DNA of 16,318 nt from an uncultured Megasphaera sp. (GCF_900539295.1 NZ_UQBH01000038.1:1-16318); one strand, 5' to 3'; counted from the first letter of the stretch, positions 7,032-14,885 are shown. The notes: generated from the letters alone by a model not told the origin. Program-made: numbers and translations.

Positions 7032-7739
7032 ATGCAGGCAGCGTCTCATGCAACCGGAAATGACCGCTTTGCAGGCATGACTGATGAAGAAATCGTCAGT
7101 ATTGCCCAATCCGAAAAGGATGGGCAGGCTACCGATTATATCGTCCATAAGTACCGCAACTTTGTGAAATCCAAGGCTCGTGCCTATTTTCTCGTCGGTG
7201 CCGATCGGGATGACATCATCCAGGAAGGGATGATCGGCCTCTATAAGGCGACGCGGGATTTTCGCGGTGATAAATTATCGTCCTTTCGGGCCTTTGCCGA
7301 ATTGTGCATTACTCGCCAGATCATTACGGCCATCAAGACGGCAACGCGGCAGAAACATATACCCCTCAACTCTTATGTATCCCTCAATAAGCCGATTTAT
7401 GAAGAAGATTCCGACCGGACCCTGCAGGATATCCTGTCAGGCATTCGCGTCAGCGACCCGGAAGAACTCATCATCGGACGGGAAGAATTCAACGACATCG
7501 AGCTGAAGATGAATGAAATCCTCAGTGACCTCGAATGGAACGTCCTGACGGCTTATTTAGACGGAAAATCATATAATGAAATGTCACGAGAGCTCCATCG
7601 CCATGTAAAATCCATCGATAATGCCCTCCAGCGGGTAAAGCGCAAGCTGGAACACTATCTGGAAACACGCAATGAAGAGGAAGAAACAGAAAAGATTGAG
7701 AAAGAGCCGAAATCAGCTATTGATAGAAAGGCTAAATAA
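7032..7739 (+). CDS. sigH: RNA polymerase sigma factor of the SigH (Spo0H) type
   Basis: This 235-residue sigma-70 family factor lacks region 1.1. It closely matches B. subtilis SigH from memory: KYRNFVKSKARAYFLVGADR (region 2.1), DIIQEGMIGLYKATRDF (region 2.2-2.3), FAELCITRQIITAIKTATRQ (region 2.4), KHIPLNSY, and the helix-turn-helix RHVKSIDNALQRVKRKL (190-206, region 4.2). B. subtilis SigH drives entry into sporulation, competence and other stationary-phase genes. What it controls here is unknown. Residues 213-235 are an added charged tail, rich in Glu then Lys. ATG 7032 is preferred to GTG 7023. It follows rlmB by 14 bases and is probably co-transcribed from the T-box promoter. A promoter for secG appears to lie inside its 3' end. 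Confidence 0.93.
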   Translation: MQAASHATGNDRFAGMTDEEIVSIAQSEKDGQATDYIVHKYRNFVKSKARAYFLVGADRDDIIQEGMIGLYKATRDFRGDKLSSFRAFAELCITRQIITAIKTATRQKHIPLNSYVSLNKPIYEEDSDRTLQDILSGIRVSDPEELIIGREEFNDIELKMNEILSDLEWNVLTAYLDGKSYNEMSRELHRHVKSIDNALQRVKRKLEHYLETRNEEEETEKIEKEPKSAIDRKAK

Positions 7740-7748
7740 GTGTACAAT
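7720..7748 (+). promoter_or_regulatory. Promoter within the sigH 3' end, driving secG
   Basis: TTGATA (7720-7725) and TACAAT (7743-7748) each match consensus at 5 of 6 positions and are separated by exactly 17 bases. Transcription would start near 7755, giving a leader of about 30 bases before secG. Confidence 0.6.
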
Positions 7749-7783
7749 AATACTGTTAGCGTCATTGTGTGAGGAGGATTAAC

Positions 7784-8020
7784 GTGATCACAGCATTAGA
7801 AATCATCGTTGTCATTTTGGCACTGCTCATCATCGGTGTTGTCGTAGCACAGAAGAGCAAGACCCAGGGGATGGGTGCGGGTTTTGGCGGCGGTGCCGAT
7901 GACCTGTTCGGCAGTCGTGCCCGCGGCATGGATGCCTTGCTTTCCAAAATGACTATCGTCTTGTCGGTATTGTTTGCTGTCTGTACCTTCGTGTTGGGCA
8001 GATTGATGCATACCTTTTAA
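7784..8020 (+). CDS. secG: Preprotein translocase subunit SecG
   Basis: This 78-residue membrane protein fits SecG, the small accessory subunit of the SecYEG translocon. It has two hydrophobic segments (about 2-23 and 53-76) flanking a Gly-rich cytoplasmic stretch GMGAGFGGGADDLFGSRARG. The pattern Gly-rich loop, then LFGSRARG, then LLSKMTIVLSVLF is characteristic of the family. GTG 7784 is chosen since AGGAGG (7772-7777) is 6 bases upstream; the frame is open to 7769 but without a ribosome binding site. Position before rnr and smpB reproduces the secG...rnr-smpB grouping of B. subtilis, where a small esterase gene also intervenes. A hairpin with a T tract follows the stop. Confidence 0.92.
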   Translation: MITALEIIVVILALLIIGVVVAQKSKTQGMGAGFGGGADDLFGSRARGMDALLSKMTIVLSVLFAVCTFVLGRLMHTF

Positions 8021-8031
8021 TGAAACTCATG

Positions 8032-8062
8032 AGGGCTGTCGCATATGCGGCGGCTCTTTTTT
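8032..8062 (+). terminator. Intrinsic terminator or attenuator between secG and rnr
   Basis: AGGGCTGTCGC (8032-8042) pairs with GCGGCGGCTCT (8047-8057) around an ATAT loop. This gives about 11 pairs, including three G-U wobbles, followed by a T run (8057-8062). Only 27 bases remain before rnr, with no room for a full promoter, so rnr and smpB probably depend on readthrough. Confidence 0.75.
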
Positions 8063-8077
8063 ATAAGCGGACATGTC

Positions 8078-8085
8078 GGGAGGAG
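8078..8085 (+). promoter_or_regulatory. Shine-Dalgarno that selects the rnr start
   Basis: GGGAGGAG precedes ATG 8090 by 4 bases. The longer open frame would start within the loop region of the terminator hairpin at 8045, which has no ribosome binding site. Confidence 0.8.
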
Positions 8086-8089
8086 CACT

Positions 8090-10438
8090 ATGGATTTAAA
8101 GCTGGCTCATGATATAATAAATATATGTACTGCCATGGCCCCCGAAGGGGCGACCGTCGAAGACTGTGCCGAACAGCTCGGCATTGCCGGTGCCAGACTG
8201 GCTGACGTATTTGAAACATTTGATGAATTGGTGAGGAGTGAGAAGCTCATGAGAATCACAGGCGATCGATACATCGCTGCCAAAACGCCGCAAGAAATTA
8301 CCGGTATCTATAAGGGATATACACCGACCTTCGGGTTTGTCATCAGCGAAGATCTGACGGAGGACGTCTACATTTCCGAGCAGAACCGCAATACGGCGAT
8401 GAACAACGATAAGGTTACGGTCCGTATCATCCATGCCGGGAACGGCCGCCATAAACAGGAAGGGGAAATCATTTCCATCGTCGAACGGGCCAATCAGACC
8501 CTGGTCGGCACCTTCCAGCTCGAAAAGCACAGTGCCTTTGTTAAGCCCGATGATGAACGGATTCGTGAAGATATCTACATCCCTCTCGATAAAACGGGCG
8601 GTGCTCGCAGCAGTGCCCGCGTCTTGGTGACGATTACCAAATGGCCGACGGGAAACCGCAAGGCTGAAGGGGAAGTGACGGAAGTCCTGGGCTATAACGG
8701 CGACCGCGATCTCGACATCAAGGTTATCATGGCTCGTCACGGCCTGCCCTTTGCTTTTCCGGAAGAAGTAACCAAAGAAGCCGACGCCATCGATCAGACC
8801 GTCGTTCTTGAAGAAGGCCGCCGCGACTACCGTGACCGTCAGCTCATCACCATCGACAGCGAAGATGCCAAGGACCTTGACGATGCCATCGACGTCGAAA
8901 AGCTCCCTAACGGCCATTTCCGACTGGGCGTCTATATTGCCGACGTCAGCTACTACGTCCGGCCCCGTTCGGCCATCGATGAAGAAGCCTATCAGCGAGG
9001 AACCAGTGTCTACCTCGTCGACCGGGTCATTCCCATGCTTCCCGAAGTCCTGTCGAACGGCATCTGCAGCCTCAATGCCGGTGAGGACCGCTATTCCATG
9101 ACCTGCGTCATGGAAATCGATGAAAAGGGCAAGGTCGTCAAATCGGAAATCGGACCGGCCGTCATTCGCGTCAAACGCCGCTGTAATTACGTGGAAGTCC
9201 GCAAAGCCCTCGTCGACGGCATCATCCCCGATGATTTGCAGCCCTTCATGCCCATGCTTCGGGACTTGCAGGAACTGTCGACGATCTTAAAGAATATGCG
9301 CCTTCGCCGCGGAGCCATCGACTTCGATTTCCCGGAATACAAGGTCATCCTCGATCCGGAAGGCGTGCCCCTTCGCTTAGAAAAACGGGAACGGACCATG
9401 GCGGAACAGATCGTTGAAGAAAGCATGCTCATTGCCAACGAAACCGTGTCCTGCTATCTCCGGGACAGCGAAAATCCTTCGGTTTACCGAATTCACGAAA
9501 TTCCCGAACCGGAACGGCTGGACATGATGCGCACCGTCCTTTCCAGCTTCAACCTGCCCGTCCCCGATTCGGAACACGTTAAACCGGCCGATTTCCAGAA
9601 ACTCTTGGAAAGCACGAAGGGGACTGATGAAGCCGCCGTTGTTCAGACCATCGCCCTGCGCTCCATGCAGCAGGCCCGATACGCTACGGCCAATGCCGGT
9701 CACTTCGGCCTGGCTTCGGATTGCTATACCCACTTCACGTCGCCGATTCGCCGCTACCCGGACCTCATGGTCCATCGCCTTATTCGCCAGTATCAGCGTC
9801 GCGGCAAACTGCGTGAAGAAGAAGCGCAGCAGTCCTTGTCGTTCCACACCATGGCTGCCAATCAGGCCAGCTCGCGGGAACGCATTGCCGTCGAAGCCGA
9901 ACGGGAAACGGATGACCTCAAGAAATGCCAGTACATGCTGCCCTTTATCGGCCAGCCTTTTGAAGCCCACGTTACGGGCATCACGTCCTTCGGCCTCTTT
10001 GTAGGCCTTGAAAACGGCATTGAAGGGTTGATCCATATCTCCCTGCTGACCGATGATACCTATGAATTCGACGAAGCCTCGTATACCCTGCGGGGACAGT
10101 TCGGCGGCAAGGTCTACCGCCTCGGCGACGCCATGGAAGTCACCCTGGCTCAGGTCAATGTGGAAAAAGGTGAAATCGACTTCGTTCCCGGCCGTTATGA
10201 ATCGCTGGAAGACGTCCAAAAACTGATGGCTGCCAGCAGTGAACGGCGCCATAAGCGTAAAGGCGGCAGCGACAACAAAGAAGGAAAGACCAAGCGCAAT
10301 TGGTTTGACGGCGCAGGCGGCTCGAAGAAAGATAAAAAGAAAGATAAGAAGATCCGCAAGGATAAGAAAAACAGCCGTAAAAACGTCCGCAAAGGAAAGA
10401 ATACCAAAGTGCGCCGCAATAAAAAGAGCAAGAAGTAG
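8090..10438 (+). CDS. rnr: Ribonuclease R (RNB family 3'-5' exoribonuclease)
   Basis: This 782-residue processive 3'-5' exoribonuclease degrades structured RNA and, with SmpB/tmRNA, messages on stalled ribosomes. Domains in order: an N-terminal winged-helix region (about 5-65); cold-shock OB domains around 70-230, with FGFVISEDLTEDVYI; the RNB catalytic domain from about 245, with the acidic cluster D256, D262, D264 and D265 in DSEDAKDLDD; the conserved YTHFTSPIRRYPDLMVHR near 545; and an S1 domain at about 620-705, with GITSFGLFVGLENGIEGLIH. Residues from about 720 to 782 form a Lys/Arg-rich low-complexity tail. The S1 domain and basic tail favour RNase R over RNase II. It lies directly upstream of smpB with a 12-base gap. 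A terminator-like hairpin before the gene may limit expression. Confidence 0.96.
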   Translation: MDLKLAHDIINICTAMAPEGATVEDCAEQLGIAGARLADVFETFDELVRSEKLMRITGDRYIAAKTPQEITGIYKGYTPTFGFVISEDLTEDVYISEQNRNTAMNNDKVTVRIIHAGNGRHKQEGEIISIVERANQTLVGTFQLEKHSAFVKPDDERIREDIYIPLDKTGGARSSARVLVTITKWPTGNRKAEGEVTEVLGYNGDRDLDIKVIMARHGLPFAFPEEVTKEADAIDQTVVLEEGRRDYRDRQLITIDSEDAKDLDDAIDVEKLPNGHFRLGVYIADVSYYVRPRSAIDEEAYQRGTSVYLVDRVIPMLPEVLSNGICSLNAGEDRYSMTCVMEIDEKGKVVKSEIGPAVIRVKRRCNYVEVRKALVDGIIPDDLQPFMPMLRDLQELSTILKNMRLRRGAIDFDFPEYKVILDPEGVPLRLEKRERTMAEQIVEESMLIANETVSCYLRDSENPSVYRIHEIPEPERLDMMRTVLSSFNLPVPDSEHVKPADFQKLLESTKGTDEAAVVQTIALRSMQQARYATANAGHFGLASDCYTHFTSPIRRYPDLMVHRLIRQYQRRGKLREEEAQQSLSFHTMAANQASSRERIAVEAERETDDLKKCQYMLPFIGQPFEAHVTGITSFGLFVGLENGIEGLIHISLLTDDTYEFDEASYTLRGQFGGKVYRLGDAMEVTLAQVNVEKGEIDFVPGRYESLEDVQKLMAASSERRHKRKGGSDNKEGKTKRNWFDGAGGSKKDKKKDKKIRKDKKNSRKNVRKGKNTKVRRNKKSKK

Positions 10439-10450
10439 GAGGAATCACGA

Positions 10451-10924
10451 GTGTCAACATCACCGACTAAAGGTGTGAAATATATTACGGATAACCGCAA
10501 GGCCCGTCACGATTATTTTATTCATGAAACGTATGAAGCCGGTATCGCCCTGACCGGTACGGAAGTAAAATCCCTGCGTCAGGGCAAGGTCAATTTGAAA
10601 GACAGCTTCTGCCGCATTGAAAACAGCGAAGCCCTGCTCCTGGGCATGCATATCAGCCCGTATGAGCAGGGAAACCGCTTCAATCACGATCCCTTGAGGA
10701 CGCGCAAGCTCTTGCTCCACAAGTATGAAATCATCAAGCTGTTGGGCAAGATTCAGGAAAAGGGCTACACCCTCATTCCGCTCAACCTGTACTTTAAGAA
10801 AGGGAAGGTCAAAGTGACCGTTGCCTTAGCGACAGGGAAGAAATTGTACGATAAACGCCAGGCCTTGGCTGAAAAAGAGGCGAAACGCGATATTGAACGC
10901 CGTATGAAAACCAGAAATTACTAA
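10451..10924 (+). CDS. smpB: SsrA-binding protein SmpB
   Basis: This 157-residue protein partners tmRNA in trans-translation, delivering it to ribosomes stalled on broken mRNA. The family core is clear: ARHDYFIHETYEAGIALTGT, then EVKSLRQGKVNLKDSF, the NRFNHDPLRTRKLLLH segment, and the C-terminal tail LYDKRQALAEKEAKRDIERR, which enters the mRNA channel. GTG 10451 has AGGAGG at 10437-10442, overlapping the rnr stop, so translation is likely coupled to RNase R. No ssrA (tmRNA) gene is visible in the window. Pairing of rnr and smpB is widespread and fits their joint role in ribosome rescue and clearance of non-stop mRNA. Confidence 0.97.
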   Translation: MSTSPTKGVKYITDNRKARHDYFIHETYEAGIALTGTEVKSLRQGKVNLKDSFCRIENSEALLLGMHISPYEQGNRFNHDPLRTRKLLLHKYEIIKLLGKIQEKGYTLIPLNLYFKKGKVKVTVALATGKKLYDKRQALAEKEAKRDIERRMKTRNY

Positions 10925-10943
10925 GGATAAGGAGTACTATGCT

Positions 10944-11273
10944 ATGAATTCAGAAGATCCCAAAATTCTCTCGGATCGCGAACGAGATAATTTCAGCGGA
11001 CCGACCATCGACCAAGACGGCACGGTCCATGACCAGCAGTCCCTCTATGAGGAACGGATGCGGGAACAGCAGGACGCGCAGCAGCAGCAAATCCATATCG
11101 TGACCAGCGGTTTGTCGTGGCGCGTAAAATTAGCTCTCGGCGTTATCGTGTTCTGCGTCGTCGCCGTCATCATCGGTGCACTGGGACTCATCATCGTCGC
11201 CATGCCCTATCTGCTCGGCATCTTTGTCATTTACTGCCTGTACAGCATTCTCAGCTCCGTCTTGCACCGCTAG
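10944..11273 (+). CDS. Small membrane protein of unknown function
   Basis: I do not recognise this 109-residue protein. Residues 1-58 are hydrophilic and charged. They include a Gln-rich stretch REQQDAQQQQ (40-49) that could form a short coiled coil with the preceding LYEERM. Residues about 61-84 and 86-105 are two hydrophobic segments separated only by a short turn around MPY, suggesting a helical hairpin in the membrane with the N-terminal region outside the lipid. No cysteine motif, signal cleavage site or enzyme motif is visible. AAGGAG (10929-10934) precedes ATG 10944. It follows smpB by 19 bases and precedes polA by 26, so it is likely co-transcribed with one or both. Coding use resembles its neighbours, supporting a real gene. 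Confidence 0.75.
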   Translation: MNSEDPKILSDRERDNFSGPTIDQDGTVHDQQSLYEERMREQQDAQQQQIHIVTSGLSWRVKLALGVIVFCVVAVIIGALGLIIVAMPYLLGIFVIYCLYSILSSVLHR

Positions 11274-11299
11274 ATTATATTACAGAAAGGGCGTAGGGT

Positions 11300-13879
11300 A
11301 TGAAAGAAAACATCGTCATCATCGACGGCAGCAGCCTGCTCTATCGGGCTTTTTTTGCCATTCCCCATCTGAGTGATCCTCAGGGGCGGCCGACGAATGC
11401 CGTCTATGGTTTTTTGAATATGTTATTGAAGCTTTACAGCGAACTCGACCCGGCGTACGTCGCCGTCGCCTTCGACAAGGGAAAGTACACCTTCCGCAAC
11501 GACTTGTACGACGGCTATAAGGCCACTCGTAAGGAAGCACCGGACGATCTGCGGCCTCAATTTGCCTTGATTCGCGAAGTCCTCGACTGCCTGGGCATCT
11601 CCGTCCTCGAACAGGAAGGCTATGAAGGGGACGACATCATCGGAACCCTGGCGAAAAACATGGCGGCTGAAGGCTATGCCGTCGACGTCGTTACCGGTGA
11701 CCGCGACGCCCTCCAGCTGGTCACCGACGACGTTACGGTTTACCTGACCAAGAAGGGGATTACCCAGATGTTGGCCGTCACACCGGCTGTCATGGAAGCG
11801 GAATACGGCTATACGCCGGATCAGGTCATCGAAATGAAGGCCCTCATGGGCGATACGGCCGACAACATCCCCGGTGTTCCCGGTGTCGGCGAAAAGACGG
11901 CCCTGAAGCTGATTTCCCAATTCGGCAGTGTCGCCGGCGTCTACGAACACTTAGACGATGTAAAAGGAAAAAAGCTTCAAGAAAAACTGGCGGATAACAA
12001 GGATAAGGCCCTGTTGTCCAAAGATTTGGCGACCATTCGCTGCGACCTCGAACTCTCGTATACGATCGATCAGTTTCAGCCTCAGCCTCGCCAGGCCGAT
12101 GTCGCCGAGCTCTTTAAGAGCCTGGGCTTCCGCAATCTCTTGGAACGCTTTGCCGCCTTTGACCGTTTTTCTCATCTCGATAATGGAAGTGAGTCCGAAG
12201 AAGCCGCCGTCACGACCGTCGAGGCTCCGTCGGCAGACAGCCTGAAAGGGAAGACCGTTGCCGTCGCTGCCGAATTCGATGATCATCAGCCCGTTCCCGG
12301 CATTACGGGACTTGCCATGGCAACGGAAGAAGGGGCCTTTACCGTTCCTGAAAAAGACTATAAAGCCTACCTCGCAGCTTTGCCTGACGCCAAAGCTGTC
12401 ATTACGGCTGACGGCAAGAACCTCACCAAAGCAGTTTCGGCTGTGTCTTCGGGACGCCTGCCCTTAAAGGACATCATCTTGGCAGCCTATCTGTTGGATC
12501 CGACGCGGACGTCTTACGGCCTGACCTATATTTCAGAAACCTTCGACGTCAGCCTTCAGGAACCGGCCGACGACGATGTACAGCGGCTCATCAGCGATGC
12601 TGCCTTTGCCCTTGCCGTTTGGCCGAAAGTTGAAACCCAGCTGAACGAAGCGTCTTTGAATGACCTTTATGTTTCCATCGAAGAGCCGTTGGTCCGCACC
12701 CTGGCAATCATGGAAATGAACGGCTTTACCGTCGATACGGAACGGCTCATGGCTATGAAGAGCGAGTTATCGACCCAGGCCGATGCCTTGGAAGAAGAAA
12801 TTTACGACGACGCCGGGGAAACCTTTAACATCAGTTCGCCGAAACAGCTGGGCGTCATCCTCTTTGAAAAATTGAAGCTGCCGGTCATAAAAAAGACCAA
12901 GACCGGTTATTCTACGGACAGCTCGGTCCTCGATGCCCTGATGGATCAGCACCCGATGATCGATAAGATCCTCCGCTTCCGGGCTTTGAAGAAGCTCATC
13001 TCGACCTATCTCGACGGATTGGAACCGCTCATTTCGCCGGAAACGGGCCGCATCCACACCCATTTTAACCAAATGGTGACGTCGACGGGGCGCCTCAGCA
13101 GCTCCGATCCCAACTTGCAGAATATCCCTATCCGGACCGAACAGGGCCGCAAGATACGGTCCATCTTCATTCCCGGCAAGGGCTATGACTACATCGTATC
13201 GGGCGACTATTCGCAGATTGAACTGCGCCTCTTGGCACATCTGTCCCAGGACCCGACCATGATCGACGGTTTCCAAAAAGGGCAGGATATCCACCGCCGG
13301 ACGGCGTCAGAAGTCTTCGGCATTCCTTGGGATGAAGTTACGCCGGAAGCTCGGTCTCATGCCAAGGCCGTCAACTTCGGCATCATTTACGGCATCAGTG
13401 ACTTCGGTCTGGCCCGCAACATCTCTATTTCCCGCCAAAAAGCCAAGGACTATATCGATTCCTATTTTGCCCGCTACAGCACGATTCACGATTATATGAA
13501 CGGCCTCATTGAATCGGCTAAACAGAGCGGCATGGCCGTCACCATGTTCGGCCGCCGCCGGGCTTTGCCGGAAATCAACAGCAAGAACTTCACGCGCCGT
13601 TCCTTTGCCGAACGGACGGCCATGAATACGCCTATTCAGGGCAGTGCCGCCGACATCATCAAATTGGCCATGAACGCCGTTCAGGAGGAAATCGAAAAAC
13701 GGAAGCTGAAGAGCAGACTCTTAGTCCAGGTCCATGACGAACTGGTTTTAGAAGTTCCGGCTGGGGAAAAGGATGAAATCGAAACCTTATTAAAAGACAC
13801 GATGGAACACATCGTCGACCTTTCCGTTCCCCTCGTCGTCGATATTCACAGCGGGGCCAACTGGGAAGAAGCGAAGTAG
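11300..13879 (+). CDS. polA: DNA polymerase I
   Basis: This 859-residue family A polymerase acts in Okazaki fragment processing and gap-filling repair. The 5' nuclease domain (about 1-290) shows IDGSSLLYRAF, EGYEGDDIIGTLA, VTGDRDALQLV and LMGDTADNIPGVPGVGEKTA, all with intact acidic residues. The middle 3'-5' exonuclease-like domain (about 310-460) is degenerate: the usual DTET reads AAEF near 322-326, NLKYD reads NLTKAV, and the third motif is lost. Proofreading is therefore probably absent, as in B. subtilis and Thermus polymerases. The polymerase domain is intact: motif A SGDYSQIELRLLAHL (D636), motif B RSHAKAVNFGIIYG (K689, F693), motif C VQVHDELVLEV (H812, D813, E814). The start ATG has AGGGCGTAGGG upstream. 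mutM follows after 8 bases. Confidence 0.97.
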   Translation: MKENIVIIDGSSLLYRAFFAIPHLSDPQGRPTNAVYGFLNMLLKLYSELDPAYVAVAFDKGKYTFRNDLYDGYKATRKEAPDDLRPQFALIREVLDCLGISVLEQEGYEGDDIIGTLAKNMAAEGYAVDVVTGDRDALQLVTDDVTVYLTKKGITQMLAVTPAVMEAEYGYTPDQVIEMKALMGDTADNIPGVPGVGEKTALKLISQFGSVAGVYEHLDDVKGKKLQEKLADNKDKALLSKDLATIRCDLELSYTIDQFQPQPRQADVAELFKSLGFRNLLERFAAFDRFSHLDNGSESEEAAVTTVEAPSADSLKGKTVAVAAEFDDHQPVPGITGLAMATEEGAFTVPEKDYKAYLAALPDAKAVITADGKNLTKAVSAVSSGRLPLKDIILAAYLLDPTRTSYGLTYISETFDVSLQEPADDDVQRLISDAAFALAVWPKVETQLNEASLNDLYVSIEEPLVRTLAIMEMNGFTVDTERLMAMKSELSTQADALEEEIYDDAGETFNISSPKQLGVILFEKLKLPVIKKTKTGYSTDSSVLDALMDQHPMIDKILRFRALKKLISTYLDGLEPLISPETGRIHTHFNQMVTSTGRLSSSDPNLQNIPIRTEQGRKIRSIFIPGKGYDYIVSGDYSQIELRLLAHLSQDPTMIDGFQKGQDIHRRTASEVFGIPWDEVTPEARSHAKAVNFGIIYGISDFGLARNISISRQKAKDYIDSYFARYSTIHDYMNGLIESAKQSGMAVTMFGRRRALPEINSKNFTRRSFAERTAMNTPIQGSAADIIKLAMNAVQEEIEKRKLKSRLLVQVHDELVLEVPAGEKDEIETLLKDTMEHIVDLSVPLVVDIHSGANWEEAK

Positions 13880-13887
13880 GTGAGACC

Positions 13888-14712
13888 ATGCCTGAATTGC
13901 CTGAAGTAGAAACGATACGGGCCTTTATCGAAAAAAGGGTGCAGCATAAGGTCATCACCGCCATCGACGTATCCCTGCCGCGGCTCATCCGCAATACGAC
14001 GGCAGAAAATTTCGTTTCGGCCTTGACCGGAACGACCATGGAAGGCGTGATTCGCCGCGGCAAATACCTCTTTCTCCGCTGCAGCGGTCCGTCGTCAATC
14101 TTGGTACATCTGCGGATGACGGGCAGCCTCCTCTATGAAGATCAGCCCGGCGAATATGCCGGACGGGCCGTCCATATCGTTTTTTCTCTTAGCGAAGGGC
14201 GACTCCTGTATCGAGATATCCGCACCCTGGGCTGCCTGTGGCTGGTGCCGACAGAGGGACCGACGGGGATAAAGGGCTATGATAACCTCGGCCCCGACGC
14301 CATCAGTCCGGCCTTTACGGCAGAGGGACTGTACAAGCTTTTAAAAGGGACGACGAGGCCTGTTAAAACGGTCCTCCTCGATCAGACAAAGGTTGCCGGC
14401 ATCGGCAATATTTACGTCGATGAGGCCTTGTTCCGCGCCGGCATCCGTCCCGTTCGCCGGGCCCATAAGGTCACGAAGAAGGAAGCGGTAAAGCTCCACG
14501 ATGCCATTGTGGCTGTCCTGCAGGAAGGCCTCGCACACGGAGGCACGACGATACGGAACTTCATCAGCGGCAACGGCAAGGAAGGGCAGAATCAGGAAAA
14601 CCTCCGCGTCTACGGCCGTGAAGGGACGCCGTGCACCGTCTGCGGCACGACGATTGAATACGTGAAACTAAACGGCCGCGGCACCCATTACTGTCCGAAA
14701 TGCCAGAAGTGA
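13888..14712 (+). CDS. mutM: Formamidopyrimidine-DNA glycosylase
   Basis: This 274-residue bifunctional base-excision repair glycosylase and AP lyase removes oxidised purines such as 8-oxoguanine. The catalytic N-terminus PELPEVETI is intact (P2 nucleophile, E3). Further signatures are RRGKYLF (K59), a lysine at 160 (usually K155), and the helix-two-turn-helix AGIGNIYVDEALFRAGI with N174. The C-terminal zinc finger has C249, C252, C269 and C272, with R264 in the turn. The Shine-Dalgarno AGGTGAG begins in the polA stop codon, so the two genes are coupled. The polA-mutM pair is common in Firmicutes and is often followed by coaE; here a terminator comes instead. Conserved key residues argue for Fpg rather than Nei. 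Confidence 0.96.
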   Translation: MPELPEVETIRAFIEKRVQHKVITAIDVSLPRLIRNTTAENFVSALTGTTMEGVIRRGKYLFLRCSGPSSILVHLRMTGSLLYEDQPGEYAGRAVHIVFSLSEGRLLYRDIRTLGCLWLVPTEGPTGIKGYDNLGPDAISPAFTAEGLYKLLKGTTRPVKTVLLDQTKVAGIGNIYVDEALFRAGIRPVRRAHKVTKKEAVKLHDAIVAVLQEGLAHGGTTIRNFISGNGKEGQNQENLRVYGREGTPCTVCGTTIEYVKLNGRGTHYCPKCQK

Positions 14713-14748
14713 GCCCTGGATTTTAGATAAGTCAATATTCTCAACTGC

Positions 14749-14780
14749 AAAAGGAGCCATCGTCAAGACGGCTCCTTTTT
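14749..14780 (+). terminator. Intrinsic terminator after mutM
   Basis: GGAGCC (14753-14758) pairs with GGCTCC (14770-14775), flanked by AAAA and a T run (14776-14780), with an 11-base interior. It ends the polA-mutM unit. The A tract on the left gives it limited bidirectional character. Confidence 0.88.
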
Positions 14781-14885
14781 ATGTATCTTTGTAAGGGTAT
14801 TTGCCTGCTTTAGAAATTTCCCTTCGAGGAGATGGTTGTCGGTATTCCATGTTTTTGGGGGAGTTTATATTTAAATATGTAATTA

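Noticed and set aside
9377..10252. Long minus-strand open frame (291 codons) inside rnr
   Set aside because: It is the antisense shadow of a conserved RNase R coding region, created by third-position GC bias; it shows no recognisable domain or ribosome binding site.
10924..10944. tmRNA (ssrA) gene next to smpB
   Set aside because: Only 19 bases separate smpB from the next gene, and no tRNA-like acceptor structure is present.
11262..11281. Promoter just before polA
   Set aside because: TTGCAC and TATATT are only 8 bases apart, far from the required spacing.
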